A DNA stretch of 64,000 nucleotides, taken from NCBI RefSeq assembly GCF_028858725.1, contig NC_084772.1, forward strand, positions 18,143,548-18,207,547, written 5' to 3'. The translations under genes were made by a program, and so were the position numbers. Source of the DNA: Colius striatus (taxonomy: Eukaryota > Chordata > Aves > Coliiformes > Coliidae). Below the pieces are notes generated by a model. The model was not told the origin of the DNA and made no database searches. It worked only from the letters and a program-made list of their open reading frames with translations. This document shows positions 54,071 through 64,000 of the stretch, one piece after another (positions within the stretch are counted from its first letter, which is position 1; each line of letters begins with the position of its first letter).

Positions 54071-55464
54071 GTAAGCCTGTTTCTTTAAACCCCGAGTCTT
54101 GGTAGCTGAGTGCTTCCTAACCAGGAAGTTAAATCTGAAGACAAAACACAGCAGAAAATGGTGTAACAGCAGAGCAGCGAGTGCTCAGCTGCTCAGTCTA
54201 ATAGATAGGCTGGTTTATTTACTCAGTCTCAAGCAGATCTGGCATTCCTGCCTTTCAGATACCACAGTTGAAAGGCCTTTATAAACACCTGCAAGAGACT
54301 GAGAGAGCTTGAAAAACCCCACACTCACTTTTTCCCTTTAAGTGAAAGTTACTAGACGTGTTTCTCCTGCTGTGGCAAAGCAAAAGGGAAAACCAGCTCA
54401 TTGCTGGTGCTGCTGGGTTAAAGTTCAGACAGCAAGAACTAAGTCTCTGACAAGTTTTTTAAAAATTAACAGAGTTGTAGTTCTGGGGCTTTGGGGGAAA
54501 GCCTGAGATTCAGCCAACAGCTGAACAAAGAGAATGCTCCAAATAATCAGCCGATGTTCTTACTTAACTGCATCAAAATCCATTTCTTGTTTCCTTACCA
54601 TTAAGAGCTTGGAGGGCTTGAGCTGCTTTCCACCCCTGTGCTGCTGAAACAGCTTCCTCCTGAGCCCTTCTGCCGTGCTGGGGAGGCAGATGCATAGTCC
54701 CTTACCCATGGGTAGCCACTTGCAAGACACTGTGAGCTGAAGAAGCAAATGCATCCCCACAGAAATGATGTCAGCAAATCGAAGACCACCCTAAAACTTG
54801 TAGTTTTGGCCCAAACCTTGGCTTTTCTCCTGCTGCTGGTGTAGGGCTGTGCTTAGCAGAGCTGGGGAGCTAAGATGTGCAGTGGGGACACAGCTCACAG
54901 CAGATGCAGCAAAAACCTCTCTGCAGCCTTTTCTGCCCTAAAACCCCTTCTGCAGGTGAGAAGCTCATGCCAGGATGCCTAAACAGTGAAGGAAACACCA
55001 CAGCAGGGTGGATTTATTTCAATTTTGGTTGCAGGGGAGGCTCTGGATTGCTCTGCTTCGCTGAGTCAAATCATGAGTAAAGCAGTTCAGATCTGGAAAG
55101 TCCAAGTTCCTATAATTTCTAGTGGGGAAACAATGCTGCCACTGTTTTTGTTCCTTCCTACAGAGATTTGTAGCTTTGCTGGGCAGGAACTCTCTGCTGA
55201 AATGTGCTTAGCACAGCTGGAGCCTCTCACTGCAGCTGTAAAAGAAACAATTAAAAATAACATTTGTGCTCATCAGCAGTGTCCCATTGGCTTCCCTCCG
55301 TGCTAATGCTCACACTCAGCTGCCTTTCATAGGGCCATTAGTCAAATCCCGCTCCTCTTCCCAGCAGCCTGTCCATACTGATGAGGGCCCCATTATGAGG
55401 GATGGGGAAGATCCTTCTGTCACTTCTGACACAACCTATTGTTTTCTCCCCACCCTTCTCTCAG
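54071..55464 (+). other. Presumed NAT-A intron
   Basis: A 1.4 kb stretch from the GTAAGC donor to the TTCTCTCAG acceptor just before the NAT-A start codon. No coding signal was seen. It includes a short motif shared with 48.75 kb (see findings). Confidence 0.45.
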
Positions 55465-55471
55465 AGGCAGC

Positions 55472-56344
55472 ATGGACATCAAGGAGTATTTCATCAGAAT
55501 CTCTTACCAGGGCTCCTACGACAAGCCAGACCTGGCTACCTTGACAGATATTTTCCAGCACCACATCCGAGCGGTCCCGTTTGAAAACCTCAGCATCCAC
55601 TGCGGGGAAAGCATTGAGCTGAACCTGGAGGCGACTTACAACAAGATAGTGAGGAAGAAACGTGGGGGCTGGTGCATGGAAAACAACCACCTTTTATTTT
55701 GGGTCCTGGAAACGCTCGGCTACAACGTCACCCTTCTGGGAGCAAAAGTTTACATCCCGGAGTACGAGGCGTATGCAGATGACATCGATCATCTGCTGCT
55801 AAAGGTGGTGCTTGGGGACAAATCCTACATCGTGGATGGTGGGTTTGGGATGGCCTACCAGATGTGGCAGCCAATGGAGCTGATTTCAGGGACAGACCAG
55901 CCACAGACTCCTGGGGTCTTTCGCTTCGTGGAGGAGAGCGGGGTCTGGTACCTCGAGAAGGTGAAAAGGAAGCAGTGGGTTCCCAACCAAAGCCTTTCCA
56001 TTCCCCGTAAAGTTGAAGAAGAAGTTTGCCGCCGGGTTTATCTCTTTACCCTTCAGCCACGAGACATCGAAGAGTTCAGAGCCCGCAACACCCACCTGCA
56101 GACAGCTCCAGACTCGCTCTTTGTGACAAAGTCAATCTGCAGCCTGCAGACCTCCGATGGCATCCGGGCTCTGGTGGGGTGGAAGCTCACCGAAATGAAG
56201 TACAATTATAAGGATAATATGGATCTGGTGGAAATCAGAATCCTTGCAGATGAAGAAATGGAGAAAACGCTGAAAGAGAAATTCAATATAACACTAGACA
56301 AGAAATTTGTACCCATCAATGTGAGCAGATTGTCTCTGTTTTAA
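55472..56344 (+). CDS. NAT: Arylamine N-acetyltransferase, first paralogue (NAT-A)
   Basis: This cytosolic enzyme transfers acetyl from acetyl-CoA to arylamines, hydrazines and N-hydroxyarylamines through a Cys thioester (ping-pong) mechanism. The intronless coding region gives 290 residues, the usual vertebrate length. Visible features are the PFENL motif near residue 36, RGGWC with catalytic Cys68, His107 in the DIDH segment, and Asp122 in YIVDGGFG, so the triad is complete. The active-site selectivity positions are Phe125, Met127 and Tyr129, resembling human NAT1 more than NAT2 at 125 and 129. The open frame extends 11 codons upstream to another ATG, but that part lies before a TTCTCTCAG splice acceptor; ATG 55472 has A at -3 and G at +4 and matches the family start. 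It is about 68% identical to NAT-B over the first 167 residues by hand count. Its codons look richer in G/C at third positions than those of NAT-B. Confidence 0.96.
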   Translation: MDIKEYFIRISYQGSYDKPDLATLTDIFQHHIRAVPFENLSIHCGESIELNLEATYNKIVRKKRGGWCMENNHLLFWVLETLGYNVTLLGAKVYIPEYEAYADDIDHLLLKVVLGDKSYIVDGGFGMAYQMWQPMELISGTDQPQTPGVFRFVEESGVWYLEKVKRKQWVPNQSLSIPRKVEEEVCRRVYLFTLQPRDIEEFRARNTHLQTAPDSLFVTKSICSLQTSDGIRALVGWKLTEMKYNYKDNMDLVEIRILADEEMEKTLKEKFNITLDKKFVPINVSRLSLF

Positions 56345-57690
56345 CTCACTGCCTGAATTATAATTCAATCCAGTGGCATTACGTGCAATCCCTCCCCCTC
56401 TTTCTGACAAAGATCTAAAGGTTGAGCTTTCTCTTTCTGTCTGTACCAGCGTAAGGCAGAACATATTAGCATGAATCTGGAAAAGAAATTGATTTTTCAC
56501 AACTGCTCCTGCATCTCTTTTTGGTTTGAGTACAAATAATTTCTTCATAGCTCAATCAAATGACTGCCCTTCTGTTTGTGCTTAGCTGGAAGCAGGCTCT
56601 GCCCATCCCCTACTCCTTTCATCTCTTAAAAGCTTTTCCAAACACATCCAAAGTGGCAGGGCAGAGCGATGGAGCTGTATATCTCTTTATTACTTTCCTC
56701 TACCACCTGGGGAAAATCATACACACTTCTTAAATTAATAGCATATTATTTCTGGAATTTAATAGCTAGAAAAACAAAGTCATCCAGTGCCAAGTTTGCA
56801 ACAGTTAAGCCATAAGCCCACCCTTTCTACTCCAGCAGTCACACCTCCTTCTCTCGCGGCAGTCTGACGGTCTCATGCCTGTGCTGCACTTTGTGAATAC
56901 TTATGGACTGGCTATTTATGGCCTAAAACTGATGATGAGAAGAGCAGACAATGCTGCCTTGTTTCAGACTTTACATGAATCCTGTTCTCTCAGTAACATA
57001 AACCAAACCCACTATTTCTTTGAATTAAAAGCATCCCTTGCACTTGTTAGCTCCTGCCCGGCAGCAGACGGCTGGGAATACACTCATCTCACGAGTGCCA
57101 CGACTCTCTGAGTACCACTGCACACGAATTACTGTGCCTAAACTCAAACACATGCACAGGATTATTTTTTCTTAAGTGTATCTCTTCTACTGAGGATGTG
57201 TTTGCAGTGTTCCTAATTATATTGATATAAGGAGAAACAATGAATCTTAATCAGATACCTAAAGGCTACGATTTTTAGTGTGAGAAATTACTCAGAGGTA
57301 ACGGTTTTGCCCTTTGAGATGATGCTTGGTGTTTCTTTATGTACAAACCATGAAAGCATTACAACTCTGCACTTAGAACTAAGTAAATTATATAAATGAA
57401 TTACAATTAAATTAAAAAAATCAAGAATTGTGCAGTACCAGTATTCAGCTGTTTGTTTGCTTCCCCCCCCTCCAAAATTAGTACATGCAGTGCCAGAGTA
57501 AAAAATTTAATGAATCCCTGCAGTTGTCCTGATTATTTGTATGTGCTAACATTCTGCAGCTAAGGCTTTTAAAATTACAGTAACTCACTGATCCTTTATT
57601 TGTTGTGCAGTGTGTGCAGCTTTTTAGCACATTTATAGTTAATTTTCTTTCTAGCAATTTATAGTTAATAAAAGCTGCTGCTATTCTGCA
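56345..57690 (+). other. NAT-A 3' UTR (candidate)
   Basis: The first clear AATAAA downstream of the stop is at 57667-57672, followed by a TG-rich stretch near 57695, giving a 3' UTR of about 1.3 kb. AT-rich sequence throughout, with an ATTAAA-containing run near 57.40 kb that could also act. Confidence 0.4.
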
Positions 57691-59598
57691 TGTTCAAGGT
57701 GTATTTCATAGAGACTCAGTGAGTTCCCCAAATGCCTGACTTCCCAGGGTCAAATGCATCTATATGTGCTCGGCTGCAGAGGTGCAATAGTCCCTTAGAG
57801 CGCACAAGGTTCACCCATCCTATAGGGAAAGGAAATGTTACAGACCTTGTAGTGGATTGCAGAAGAAAAAGGGGCTTCTTACAGTGTGGACCAGCATCTT
57901 GCAACACAAATGGTCAAAAGAAACTGCCCCAGGACCTGGCTTGTTTGCAAGCCATGTCCTTCTTTCATCCCCATGTCAGTGTAAGAGCTAAAGGAGCTGA
58001 ACTCAGTGGGTTCATCCTTGCTGCAGCCTGGCACAGAATATCAGGACAGAAGGAAAAGCACAGCCAGGTCTCACAAGAGGTGTGGGACTGGACATGGATG
58101 CAGAGCCAAGAAGCTCCATCATTTGTGGGAATAGACATGAGGAACACCAGGAAAGGGCTGTGCCAGTTCCTCTCCCCATGTCTTGGTGTTCCTTGTGCTT
58201 TGGGCTGTTTCATAGGCTCAGGGGAAGGAGCAGGGCATTATGTTTGTGGCTCCAGAGACACTATGTAAAGGGAAAAGGAAAATTTCCTTTCCATGAGCCA
58301 ACTCCTCTCCTTCAGTGTGTGCCCTATCCACTGCTGCACTTTCTGTGGCACTCTGGGCCCCCTGCTCAGCACACCCACGGAAGCAGATTTTATTGCTGAG
58401 CAATCAAATGAAGGAGGGAAAAAAGAAGAGGATCTTATCTCAGATTGCACTAATGTGTTTTTCTTATCACTAACATTGGAGGCAAATCCTTAAAGGCACA
58501 GCAGCCTCAGGGAGCACAGTGCTCTCCAGGAGCAGCATCATTGACAGGGCTTCCCTTTGACCCCAGGAGGATTTAGACAGCTAAATGACTTGGCAAACCT
58601 GATCTTGTTGTTTCAGGGGTCTGGCATCAACCACAAATACCTCAGTAGAATGTGACTTCTTGGCTTGTGTGTCAGGCAGTGCAGGCAGGACACGGGAACA
58701 GCTACAAAACCACAGATAAAATGCAGAGAGTAAATTTATTTCTGTTACCTCCTCAGGTGGGGGATCCCCAAAGCAGAGCCCAGGCAGAGGCACGTGAGTG
58801 GGGCTGCAGCACCACAGAGCTTACTCCATGACCAAGGCTCACTGGACAGGCTGGTTTTGCCCATATATGAGGGATTTGCTCAGGTGGTACTTTACCACCA
58901 TGCCTTGATCTCTCCCACAGCAAGGCAGGAAGCTCAGGATGTTTGACAGGTGCCTCAAAAATCTATCACAAGCCTTTGTTATCAAGGCACAGATGTTCCA
59001 CTTATCCAACACACAAGGCTAAATAACGATGAGGATGATATAAGTGTTTTTCAACATCCCAGCTGCAAGTCACCTCACTGTGTTTACAGTTCTCAATCTT
59101 CCACAGTTTGGATAACTATCTCTCTACCATAAGTTGTTTCCTACAGGCATCCAGCTCACATGAGCCTTAAGGTAAAATCCATATCAAAATTTGCACTACT
59201 ACTTTGCTGCTTCAGCACAGGTAAAGACATCACAGAGGTGTCTCAGAGGCTGAAGCCCCTGGGTGACCTGCAGGGCTGAGGATGGGGTTAGAACCATCTG
59301 CAAAAGTTACTTGCAATACCCATACTGTATTTCTCCTTTGCACTCCTGGAAGGCTTCAGTTCTCAGTCAGGAATGTAAAGGTTAATATCTACTAAATATT
59401 GCATGTAATCTGGGAGCTGGATCACTTTCAGGCTCTCTGTACAACAGCTAACACAATGAATTACATGACAGGGCTTTCTATGCATGTCACTTTAAAAAAA
59501 AAACCACTATAAACCCATCAGAATATCAAATGTTATCAAAGAAGAAACTCTCCCCCCTCTTTTCCTGTTCTGCTGGAGGACAACACTGTCTCTGCCAG
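57691..59598. other. Intergenic region between NAT-A and NAT-B
   Basis: About 1.9 kb without a recognisable gene. A 178-codon + strand frame at 57732-58268 has no family resemblance and is overlapped by antisense frames. Confidence 0.55.
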
Positions 59599-59790
59599 GC
59601 AGTAAAGGCAGCCTGCACCTTTAAGAGCAGAAGTTCCCAGCACAACTTGTCCTGGGAACTCTGGAGCAATAAAAGCAGTCTGTAACTTTAAGAGGAAAAG
59701 TTCCCGGGACTGCCTCTGGAGCAGTAAAGGCAGCCTGCACCTTTAAGAGAAAAAGTTCAACTCAGTACAGCTCTTCCTGGGAACTCTGCA
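59599..59790 (+). repeat. Three tandem copies of a 55-70 bp unit (candidate NAT-B promoter)
   Basis: The copies lie at 59599-59665, 59666-59720 and 59721-59790. Each begins GCA(G/A)TAAA(G/A)GCAG, then has a CTTTAAGAG block, an AAGTTC block, and ends in CTCTG(G/C)A. Copy 1 holds an inverted repeat AGTTCCCAG...CTGGGAACT (59632-59640 / 59652-59660). Only the middle copy reads AATAAAAG, a TATA-like element. It lies just upstream of a consensus splice donor at 59829/59830. A promoter role is inference from position. Confidence 0.75.
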
Positions 59791-59829
59791 GCAAACCAGG
59801 GCAGAAAGCTTGAGGTCACTGGCTGAGAG
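59698..59829 (+). other. Candidate 5' untranslated exon of NAT-B
   Basis: The segment ends at GCTGAGAG|GTAAGT, a near-perfect donor. Its start is estimated about 30 bases after the AATAAAAG at 59668-59675. It would splice to the CACAG acceptor at 62715. No transcript evidence is available. Confidence 0.4.
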
Positions 59830-62715
59830 GTAAGTGCCTGAGTGTCTGATCTTTTAACTTCATCCTGCAGCTGCAGGTCAGCCTGTTTGGAATACCCCAG
59901 CCCTGTGAGTCTGCACACGGTGTGCTTTGCACTGCAGGCATATTGTCAAAGTATTAATTGCAGCAACCCCAGGGCTGAGAGTGTGCGTTGCACTGCAAGG
60001 GTGTTGTCCAAATACAAACATAAGTACTGGAGACTTAAACTAACCCTTTTATGTGGAGCCACAGTGTACGAAAAACCCAGCTACTCACTTGCAGTGCAGC
60101 TTAAAACCAAACAAACAGTATGGCTGTGTGCAAGAGGATCTAACCTTGGCAGCCTATCGTGAATTTTAGCAGAGAAAAACTGTTTCTAATTTTCAGCCTA
60201 GTTATGAAAGGACACAGGGATCCTGAGGGATGTTTGCAGACAGGCAGAACTAATGTCTGCATCTCACTACCCAGCAAGCTGCACGAATGCTGAATGATGT
60301 GGATGAGGGGATCGAGTGCACCCTCATTTTGCTGACAACACCAAGCTGGGCAGATGTTTAGATCTGGTTGAGGACAAGAAGGATCTTCATAGACAGGGTA
60401 GATAGATGGGCCGAGGCCAGTTGTATGAGGTTCAACAAGGCCAAGTGGTAGGTTCTGCACTTGGGCCACATCAGCCTCAGGCAGCACTAAGGGCTTGGGG
60501 ATGGGTGGTTGGAGAGCTGTCCAGAGGAAAAAGATGTGGGACAGTTGATCAACAGTGGCTGAATATGAGCCAGCAGTGTCCTCAGGTGGCCAAGAAGGCC
60601 AATGGCATCCTGGCTTGTATCAGAAATAGTATGAGTAGTAGGACAAGGGAAGTGGTTGTCCCCTTGTACTCAGCACTGGTGAGGCTGCAGCTCAAGTAAT
60701 GTGTTCGATTTTGGGTCCCTCACTACAAGAAGGACACTGAGGTGCTGGAGCGTGTCCAGAGACAGACAAGAAAGCTGGTGAAGAATAAGTCTACTGAGGA
60801 GTGGCTGAGGGAGCTGGGGGTGTTTGGTTTGGAGAAGAGGAGTCTGAGGGGAGATGTGAGCACTCTCTACATCTACCTGAAAGTACATTGTAGCAAGGTG
60901 GGAGTCAGTCTCTCCTCCCCAGTCATGAATTACAGGACAAGAGGAAATGGCCTCAAGTTACACCAGGGAAGGTTTAGATTGGAGAACAGGAAGAATTTTT
61001 CTCTGAGAGAGTTGTTAAGCACTGGCATAGACTGCCCAGGGAGGTGTAGGAGACCTCACACCTGGAAATATTGAAAAGATGCATAGCTGAGGTGCTGAGG
61101 GATGTGGTTTAGTGGTGGGCTTGGGAATGTGAGGTGAGTGGTTAGACTCCATCATCTTAAAGGTCTTCTCCAATCAAAATGATTCTATGATTCTAAGTAA
61201 ACAAGGCTGAGATCTAGATTGAGGCTTTAAATATTTGGCAACCTGGTTTTAGACTGTAAACTGTCCCCAGGGAAGTGCTTGCTTGCTTCTGCAGCTCATT
61301 GCTAAAGTGGAGGAACAGTTGTGCCAAGAAGAAATGCTGCCTCTGGAAAGGTGAGGGGGTAAACACTGGGTTACATGAATGCTCCCCAATACCAAGGATT
61401 GGTATTATACTAGTATTGGGAATAAAAGTGTAGAGATTAGGTCATCTGATGTGCTCAGCTGCTGGGGCTGGGGGTATTTACACCTATATAGCTGAAGTGG
61501 GATGTTCAAAAGCTCCCGGTACTCACATGAGCGCTGGTGTGGACACTGGGTTGAACTGCTGGTCGCTCCTTGGGGAGCTGTTGGACCAAAGCTGCCAGTT
61601 ATCACCAGAAGGAAATCTCTCCCATCTCATCTACATCAAATGATTTTTGGAAAATCCTGCTCCCAGGGAACGTGCAACCAATGTCAAGGAACAAGAAATC
61701 CTCAGACCTTTTGGAAATCAATATAGCCCTTAGCAGATTGTGAATCATTCTGGAAAACAAATATCCTTGCATGGAAAAAAGCCAAATTAAATCTAAATTA
61801 AAGGCAAGAGAAATCCTTGCAGATACCAGATGAGTCAGTGGATTAGAAGCGTGATAGGGAATGTTTTGCATCATGGTCACGCAGCCAGTACCAATGAGTA
61901 ATGAAAGGAATAGGGATCAGAGACATGAAGACATAAACATCTAAACAATAATTGAGCTCAAACCAAGGCCTTTGGTTTGTAAAACAGGTTAAATGAAACC
62001 AAAAGCTGGTGAATACGCCCTGAATGTATTCTTAGTAATTATCAATTCCTCTGACCCTTAGGTTAGAAAAACTACCGGTTCCTTCCTTTCAACAGCCAGG
62101 GTCAAAGCTGTGTCTGAACTCCACAGGGAAAGTAAAGAGATTAAGAAAACAACAATCTACTTCACATGGATGCTTGTCTAAAATGGTGACATGCTGAGAT
62201 GTTAATCCCAGTTAGCTGAAGCTGTGAATGTAAAACCTTCCAGTTAAATTACCTGTGGGCTAAATAAAGAATTGCTTACCTGTTACAGTAAAAGAAACAG
62301 TGGGGAATTGCTGTGAATTTTATGCTGGTATGGTCTAGCAGCTTTTCTGAAAACCTGCTGTTTGTCAGCTTTATAAATGCTTTGTCATGTGGAACCCTCA
62401 TCTGGCGACAGAGATTCTGTTGTGTCACATCTTTCTTCCCATAGGAAAAGTGTCCACCTGGGTTGAAAGCAACTCCTGAGGGAGAGGAAGCATTATTGTC
62501 ACCTGTTCCTATCCTCATCTTTTTTAGGAATCACAGATGACACAGGCAGGTCTAGCCTGCATCCATCAAGTGCACAGGTTTCTTTCAAATCCTCAGTAAA
62601 ACAGCCCAGGCTGCATTTGCAGGCTGATTAACCTCTCCTCTTTCTGCAATAAAGAAGTAGGAGTGAAGCCCTTGCCATCTGCACACAGTAACTGGCTACT
62701 TTTCTGCTCACACAG
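59830..62715 (+). other. Presumed NAT-B intron
   Basis: A 2.9 kb stretch between a GTAAGT donor and the GCTCACACAG acceptor located five bases before the NAT-B ATG. It contains the largest CR1 copy in the window. Confidence 0.45.
60285..61195 (+). repeat. CR1 retroposon, about 0.9 kb 5'-truncated copy
   Basis: The longest CR1 here. It matches the 3' part of ORF2 and the 3' UTR: GATGAGGGGATCGAGTGCAC, AGGTTCAACAAGGCCAAGTG, ATGAGCCAGCAGTGTCCTCA, GTGTCCAGAGACAGACAAG and AAATGGCCTCAAGTTACACC. The 3' end is CATCATCTTAAAGGTCTTCT plus the tail GATTCTATGATTCTA. The reverse-transcriptase-derived frame survives only in pieces, such as a 110-codon segment at 60742-61074, so the copy is dead. Confidence 0.95.
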
Positions 62716-62720
62716 GCAAA

Positions 62721-63641
62721 ATGAACATTCAAGAGTATTTCACAAGAATTTCTTACAACGAGACCCCTAACAATACAGACTTGCAAACCTTAACAGCCAT
62801 CTTCCAGCATCACATCCGGGCCATTCCTTTTGAAAACCTCAGCATGCACTGCGGGGAGAGCATCGAACTGAACTTACAGTCAACTTACGATAAGATCGTG
62901 AGAAAGAATCGTGGTGGATGGTGCATGGAGAGCAATCACCTTCTGTTTTGGGCCTTGCAAGAATTAGGGTATGATGTCTGTATTCTTGGAGGAAATAGTT
63001 ATGAACCAGCTGATGGGGCATACACTGCTGAGATAAATCACATCCTCCTAAAGGTGGTAATCAAGGGAAGTCCCTACATAGTGGATGCTGGCTTTGGTGG
63101 TGCTTACCAGACATGGCAGCCCTTGATGTTGATTTCTGGGAAGGATCAGCCCCAGACCCCTGGCATCTTTCGCTTCATGGAAGACAATGGCATCTGGTAC
63201 TTTGAGAAAGTCAAAAGGAAGCATTATATTCCTGAGGAGAATCTCCCTGCCACTATTCCTGAGCAAAATGTCCCTGCCACTGATACTCCAGAACAGGGGA
63301 ATATCAGAAAAATATATACATTTACTCTTGAACCACGAGATATCAATGACTTTCAGGAGATAAATACATACCTACAAGTGTCTCCAGATAATATACTTCA
63401 GAAGAAGTCAATCTGCTGTCTCCAAACCACTGAAGGGCTTTATGCCTTAGTTGGATTGACCTTCACTGAGATGAAGTATGACTACAAAGACAACATGGAC
63501 TTGGTGAAAATCACAACTCTTACAGATGAAGATGTCGAGAAGATACTGAAAGAGAAATTCAGTATAGTGCTGGAGAACAAACTTGTACCAATAAACATTC
63601 GTGGCTTGCCACCCAATTTAGTAGACAAAATGTCATACTAA
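62721..63641 (+). CDS. NAT: Arylamine N-acetyltransferase, second paralogue (NAT-B)
   Basis: It has the same enzyme activity class as NAT-A, encoded in a single coding exon of 306 residues. The triad is intact: Cys68 in RGGWC, His107 in EINH and Asp122 in YIVDAGFG. Selectivity positions are Phe125, Gly127 and Tyr129. It is longer than NAT-A for two reasons. A loop at residues 172-194 is about nine residues longer and contains a tandem duplication of an N(L/V)PAT-PEQ unit (residues 174-182 and 183-192). The C-terminus is about seven residues longer, ending in VDKMSY. The loop coincides with the 17-residue insertion (about 167-183) typical of eukaryotic NATs. The ATG has A at -3 and lies five bases after a CACAG acceptor. 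The stop is TAA at 63639-63641. The gene is in the same orientation as NAT-A, about 6.4 kb downstream of it. Confidence 0.96.
   Translation: MNIQEYFTRISYNETPNNTDLQTLTAIFQHHIRAIPFENLSMHCGESIELNLQSTYDKIVRKNRGGWCMESNHLLFWALQELGYDVCILGGNSYEPADGAYTAEINHILLKVVIKGSPYIVDAGFGGAYQTWQPLMLISGKDQPQTPGIFRFMEDNGIWYFEKVKRKHYIPEENLPATIPEQNVPATDTPEQGNIRKIYTFTLEPRDINDFQEINTYLQVSPDNILQKKSICCLQTTEGLYALVGLTFTEMKYDYKDNMDLVKITTLTDEDVEKILKEKFSIVLENKLVPINIRGLPPNLVDKMSY
63240..63296 (+). repeat. Tandem duplication within NAT-B coding sequence
   Basis: Two in-frame units of 27 and 30 bases encode NLPATIPEQ and NVPATDTPEQ. The bases TCCCTGCCACT are identical between the units. Confidence 0.85.
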
Positions 63642-64000
63642 CACTGTGCTAGATGGATCTTTAAATATCCAATACAAAAAGTTCTAAAGTTAACATTAAT
63701 CTGCCTCTGAAGTTGAGCTACCCAGACTAACGTGAAGCTTGGTAAATTCAAGTAATATTGCTTATTAACTGCATGTATCAGTTGCATATTTTTTTCTTCA
63801 GCTTCTCATTCTTTAGGAACTGAGACATCCTACTGCCTCTCATTTGCTCACATGGAAGTTGCTTTTTGACTCCCTAACATTTTGTTCCACCTCTCTGGAT
63901 CTCATTTTATTTCAGATATATTTTGTAGCAAAGGAGACCCAAACGATACAGAAGGTGAAGCTATGTTACCATTTTACACAAAAGACCTCTAACCCTTTTT
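63642..64000 (+). other. NAT-B 3' flank / 3' UTR start
   Basis: No AATAAA signal is visible before the window ends, so the transcript probably continues beyond it. I see nothing else in this stretch. Confidence 0.5.

Noticed and set aside
55439-55471. Upstream ATG extending the NAT-A frame by 11 codons
   Set aside because: It precedes the splice acceptor, and the extension is absent from the NAT family. ATG 55472 matches the conserved start.
57732-58268. 178-codon frame between NAT-A and NAT-B
   Set aside because: No motifs, and antisense frames overlap it. I could not link it to any known protein.
1-64000. Search for SDR42E1, MPHOSPH6 and other expected neighbours of HSD17B2
   Set aside because: None of the conserved segments I know from these proteins appeared in the translated frames, so they are not annotated here. 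Small exons could still be missed by eye.
1-64000. CRISPR arrays, bacterial operons or prophage features
   Set aside because: No regular spaced repeats or bacterial gene organisation; the window is vertebrate nuclear DNA.

Overview
The window reads as nuclear DNA of a bird. The evidence is a spliced vertebrate gene with compact introns, several CR1 non-LTR retroposon remnants that end in the avian/reptilian ATTCTATG-type tail, low overall repeat density, and long AT-rich noncoding tracts without bacterial gene packing. Three protein-coding genes are supported, all on the + strand. The rest is intergenic or intronic sequence, in which most open reading frames are short chance ORFs.

Layout: 1-13.9 kb is upstream noncoding DNA with one degraded CR1-like patch near 7 kb. 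From 14.1 to 23.7 kb lies a complete five-exon HSD17B2 (17-beta-hydroxysteroid dehydrogenase type 2), 377 codons by my joins, with a TATA box and CACCC box just upstream. From 23.7 to 53.5 kb is about 30 kb with no recognisable gene. It holds five CR1 fragments (25.7, 29.6, 38.8, 40.2 and 44.8 kb), microsatellites and one weak exon-like segment. From 53.9 to 57.7 kb lies a first arylamine N-acetyltransferase gene, here called NAT-A: a candidate 5' untranslated exon, an intron, a single 290-codon coding exon and a 3' UTR. From 59.6 to 63.6 kb lies a second, tandem paralogue (NAT-B): a candidate promoter made of three tandem repeat copies, a candidate untranslated exon, an intron carrying a roughly 0.9 kb CR1, and a single 306-codon coding exon.

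Biology: HSD17B2 is a membrane-bound SDR enzyme that oxidises oestradiol and testosterone to their keto forms. The NATs acetylate arylamines and hydrazines with acetyl-CoA, and both copies keep the Cys68-His107-Asp122 triad. All three are small-molecule metabolic enzymes of the kind expressed in liver and gut, but nothing in the sequence shows that they act in one pathway.

I did not find a wholly new system. The most unusual observations are an internal duplication that lengthens the eukaryote-specific loop of NAT-B, a triplicated promoter-proximal unit with inverted repeats ahead of NAT-B, a shortened HSD17B2 C-terminus that lacks the lysine-rich tail of the human enzyme, and a perfect 11-bp-arm inverted repeat in an HSD17B2 intron.
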